NCBI GenBank assembly: GCA_016098155.1
Contig: JAAAJB010000147.1
Span: forward strand, 1 to 61,308
Direction: 5' to 3'
Origin: Actinomortierella ambigua
Taxonomy: Eukaryota; Mortierellomycota; Mortierellomycetes; Mortierellales; Mortierellaceae
DNA length: 61,308 nt
The notes under the pieces were generated by a model, which searched no databases, had not been told where the DNA came from, and was given only the letters and a program-made list of their open reading frames with translations. How positions within the stretch are numbered: position 1 is the stretch's first letter; the number at the start of each line of letters is the position of its first letter. Below are positions 59,068 to 61,308 of the stretch, in pieces. A program made the position numbers and the translations under genes.

Positions 59068-60208
59068 ATGCTCGGATTTGTAAGGCGATCGCTCAATGTG
59101 CTGAAGACAGAGACCACGAAAGGTATGGCGGCAAGGAACTCTCAACAAGGCAAAAGTGGGCGCATTTGGCGTGTACAACACCGGACTTTTTTTTCTTATT
59201 CTCTGAAGCAAGTCAGTCGATACTCACCCACTTCTCGACCTTCGGGATGAACCGTTCGGGCTGGGGATACACATAGTGGTCAAGATGGACATTTCCCAGC
59301 GACAAAATGAACTTCCGATGGCAGCCCTACGGACAAAGGAGGACTTGAAGGACTGGCTAGTTGGCTGTGATCGTGACATCGGAGGCTTTTCTGAGGCTCA
59401 CCTTGAAATCTCGGATGAGGGCAAAGGTAACGAGAACAAAAAAAAATGGCGTCGTCTGTCCTTACGCGTTGATCTGCAAGAAAAAAAGGCTTAATGCTCT
59501 GTAATACTACGATGCTATAGGTCGATTCCATGGCAATTTGTCGCTGGACTTGCCATCAAACGAGGGTGTGGAGAAGAGTGGATATGCTGGAATCAGGACA
59601 AAGGTAATCATGCGCGTTTTTTTCCCGCAAAGACACCTGCGGAGTGAAATTCCGCGCGTTGACTTGAATGAGTTAATGCCTCGATTGGATCACGGTCTTA
59701 CTAATTCAGCTCTTTGCCAATAGACACGACCTGGATCGATGTTTGGAACACCTGTGTGGGACACCGTGCAATATGAGTACCTGCAGCTGAAGGTCAAGGG
59801 CGACAACCGCAAGTACTTTGTTAACATCCAGACCGATGGTGTTGTTCCCACCGATCTTTATCAGCACCGTTTGTTCATCCAGACGCCGGGAAAGTGGGAG
59901 ACTGTCAGGGTATATGCTCAACCAACACTACATTCGGACCAAAATAGCTTTGTGGCGCCGGGCACTTCCTGTATTCTGACATCGATTTTGCCATCCCCTT
60001 TTGGACATAGATCCCATTCAAGGAGTTCATCCTCACCAACCAAGGTTTTATCCAGGAAGATCAGATCGAGATGTTTAGAGAGCGGGTAAAAAACGTCGGC
60101 ATCTCTATCATTGATCGTACTCCTGGACCATTTGAGCTTCATCTCGACAGCATCAGTGCAGTCAATGATGACGAAGACCATACCGAAACAGAAGAGATAG
60201 AACAATAA
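59068..60208 (+). CDS. CIA30: Complex I intermediate-associated protein 30 (NDUFAF1-like)
   Basis: Assembly factor for the membrane arm of mitochondrial NADH dehydrogenase. Five exons, 59068-59122, 59277-59426, 59521-59603, 59724-59909 and 60011-60208, give 223 residues. The N-terminus MLGFVRRSLNVLKTETTKG is a presequence. The CIA30 beta-sandwich is recognisable: LRTKEDLKDWLVGCDRDIGG, FHGNLSLDLP, SGYAGIRTKTRPGSMFG, YLQLKVKGDNRKYFVNIQTD, DLYQHRLFIQTPGKWETVRI and FILTNQGFIQED. The presence of this factor implies a complex I, unlike in baker's yeast. AATAAA at 60204-60209 overlaps the TAA stop, with a second copy at 60236-60241. Confidence 0.93.
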
Positions 60209-60344
60209 ATCCATGACCGTCTAAACACAAAATACGCAATAAATTGCACCAAAAAGAAAGATATTGCGATGTAAAAGAATGGTATTGTATGCTAGGACGG
60301 TGTCCGCTGGTGAGGTTTATTGGCGCTTAACACGCAACAACTGC

Positions 60345-61308
60345 TTAGAAGCGGAGCTTGGTGAAGAACCACTTGTTCTTGCCGCTGTTGTAGCTATAAA
60401 TTGCATACAGAAGGAAAACAGTTGCATGTTAGTCGATCTTCCTCTATATCGTCACTCGATTTTTCCGCAAAATACTACAAGGCGATCATTTGAAATAGTA
60501 ATAGGGACATACCGCTCCTCGAAGAGCTTCTTAACAGCCTTCTTGGCATCCTCGCGCTGGGAGGGCTCCTTGAAGGAGTCGACGGTGACGACCGACTTCA
60601 GGGACTCCAACTCCAGACCATAGCTAATTATCAAAAGATCGAGAAAGCAAACGTGTAAGTATGCAGAATTCCACGTTTTCTCCTGTGATTGTTCTTTCGC
60701 CTCCGCCCCCATGTTGCCCGTTTCGTCCCCCACCCCCTCCCTCCTGACTCCTCTCCCGTCGACACTCTATTGTGCCACCATCCGCGTCCAAGACTGTGTC
60801 CGCCAGATTGATGTGCATGGTGATGGAATCTCGATTGCGGCACAACTATTTCGCCATCCACGAAGCGTCACAAAGCGCCAGTGCATGGAGGCATAACACG
60901 CCGGGTGAACAAGCCTCTCCGTCTTTCCTCCCATAGTGTATCGATGTTGTGACCATCTCTAACAAGCGTGTCACAATCGCCAACGTTTCCTCGCGCCTGT
61001 AGCTAGACTCCAGACAAACAAAAAAAAAAGGCGATCTGGAGCTGGGAAGTGCACGACTGTTCACTCCAGTCCTGGTCCCTCCTTTTTTTCTCGGCATAGC
61101 TTGTCCTGTATGTCCTGTGACTCGACACCACCATCCTTCCTCCACGACTCATTCTGACCCAGTTCCTCGCGAACGACCTTTCCATGCGACGTTTTCCTCC
61201 TTTCTTCTCTTCCTCCAACTGTTTGCTACTGTCCCCCAAAGAGATAATCCTGAATCTGTCGAGAGCCTTACCGGGTGGGCATGATGTGGTTGTAGTTGAT
61301 GACCTTGA
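60345..61308 (-). CDS. RPL27: 60S ribosomal protein L27 (eL27), 3' part
   Basis: Large-subunit ribosomal protein, cut by the right edge so that its N-terminal half is outside. Visible exons are 61308-61272 (KVINYNHIMPTR), 60623-60513 and 60393-60345. They join in phase to ...MPTRYGLELESLKSVVTVDS, KKAVKKLFEERYNSGKNKWF and the end FFTKLRF, which matches the eL27 C-terminus. The intron between the first two visible exons is 648 bp. I looked there for snoRNA boxes and found no clear C/D pair. It converges on CIA30 with 136 bp between stops. Confidence 0.95.

Noticed and set aside
1..61308. CRISPR arrays, bacterial operons, rRNA genes or intact transposons
   Set aside because: No spaced repeats, no long inverted or direct terminal repeats, no transposase or reverse transcriptase frames and no rRNA sequence were seen.

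Overview
The window is eukaryotic nuclear DNA from a filamentous fungus. Most genes carry short GT...AG introns, coding DNA uses the standard code, and pyrimidine-rich tracts precede many start codons. The gene set is fungal: FTR1 iron permease, HAP2 (NF-YA), CDC1, an Atg22-like transporter and a farnesylatable Ydj1-type Hsp40. A full-length WDR91, and a BET protein with an animal-like C-terminal region, point to an early-diverging lineage such as Mucoromycota (Mortierella-like) rather than a yeast or other ascomycete. The species cannot be fixed from the sequence.

Layout. 1-0.7 kb: edge of a cysteine-rich gene. 1.9-7.4 kb: Atg22-like transporter (+), twin-CX9C protein (-), S-adenosylmethionine decarboxylase SPE2 (-) with a possible uORF. 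10.4-21.8 kb: BDF1 (+, ten exons), citrate carrier CTP1 (-), UTP6 (-). 22.6-28.9 kb: YDJ1 (+), then RPN7 (-) and RPN6 (+) head to head. 29.9-34.6 kb: a secreted mucin-like protein with 87-bp tandem repeats and an ethylmalonyl-CoA decarboxylase-like enzyme (both +). 34.7-38.2 kb: a doubtful tiny gene (-) and HAP2 (-). 41.5-50.9 kb: a disordered protein of unknown function, FTR1 and CDC1 (all +). 51.2-61.3 kb: COX13 (-), BRX1 (-), WDR91 (-), CIA30 (+) and the 3' part of the eL27 ribosomal protein gene (-). Gene-poor stretches lie at 7.4-10.4, 38.2-41.5 and 52.4-54.4 kb.

Themes. At least five products belong in mitochondria or probably do (CTP1, COX13, CIA30, the CX9C protein, the ECHDC1-like enzyme), and HAP2 is the classic activator of respiratory genes. 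Ribosome production is represented by UTP6, BRX1 and eL27, and protein quality control by YDJ1, RPN6 and RPN7. Exon models were built by hand from splice consensus, reading phase and family conservation. Every multi-exon model given as a firm gene closes in frame.

The most interesting observations are: two tiny exons (17 and 20 bp); a BET gene that could make short and long forms through a retained intron holding its own AATAAA; an FTR1 frame that stays open for 89 codons beyond its TGA; an iron-type GATA site before FTR1; a heat-shock element before YDJ1; a CRE-like palindrome between two proteasome lid genes; and a uORF whose stop overlaps the SPE2 start. No rRNA, tRNA, CRISPR array or intact transposon was found.
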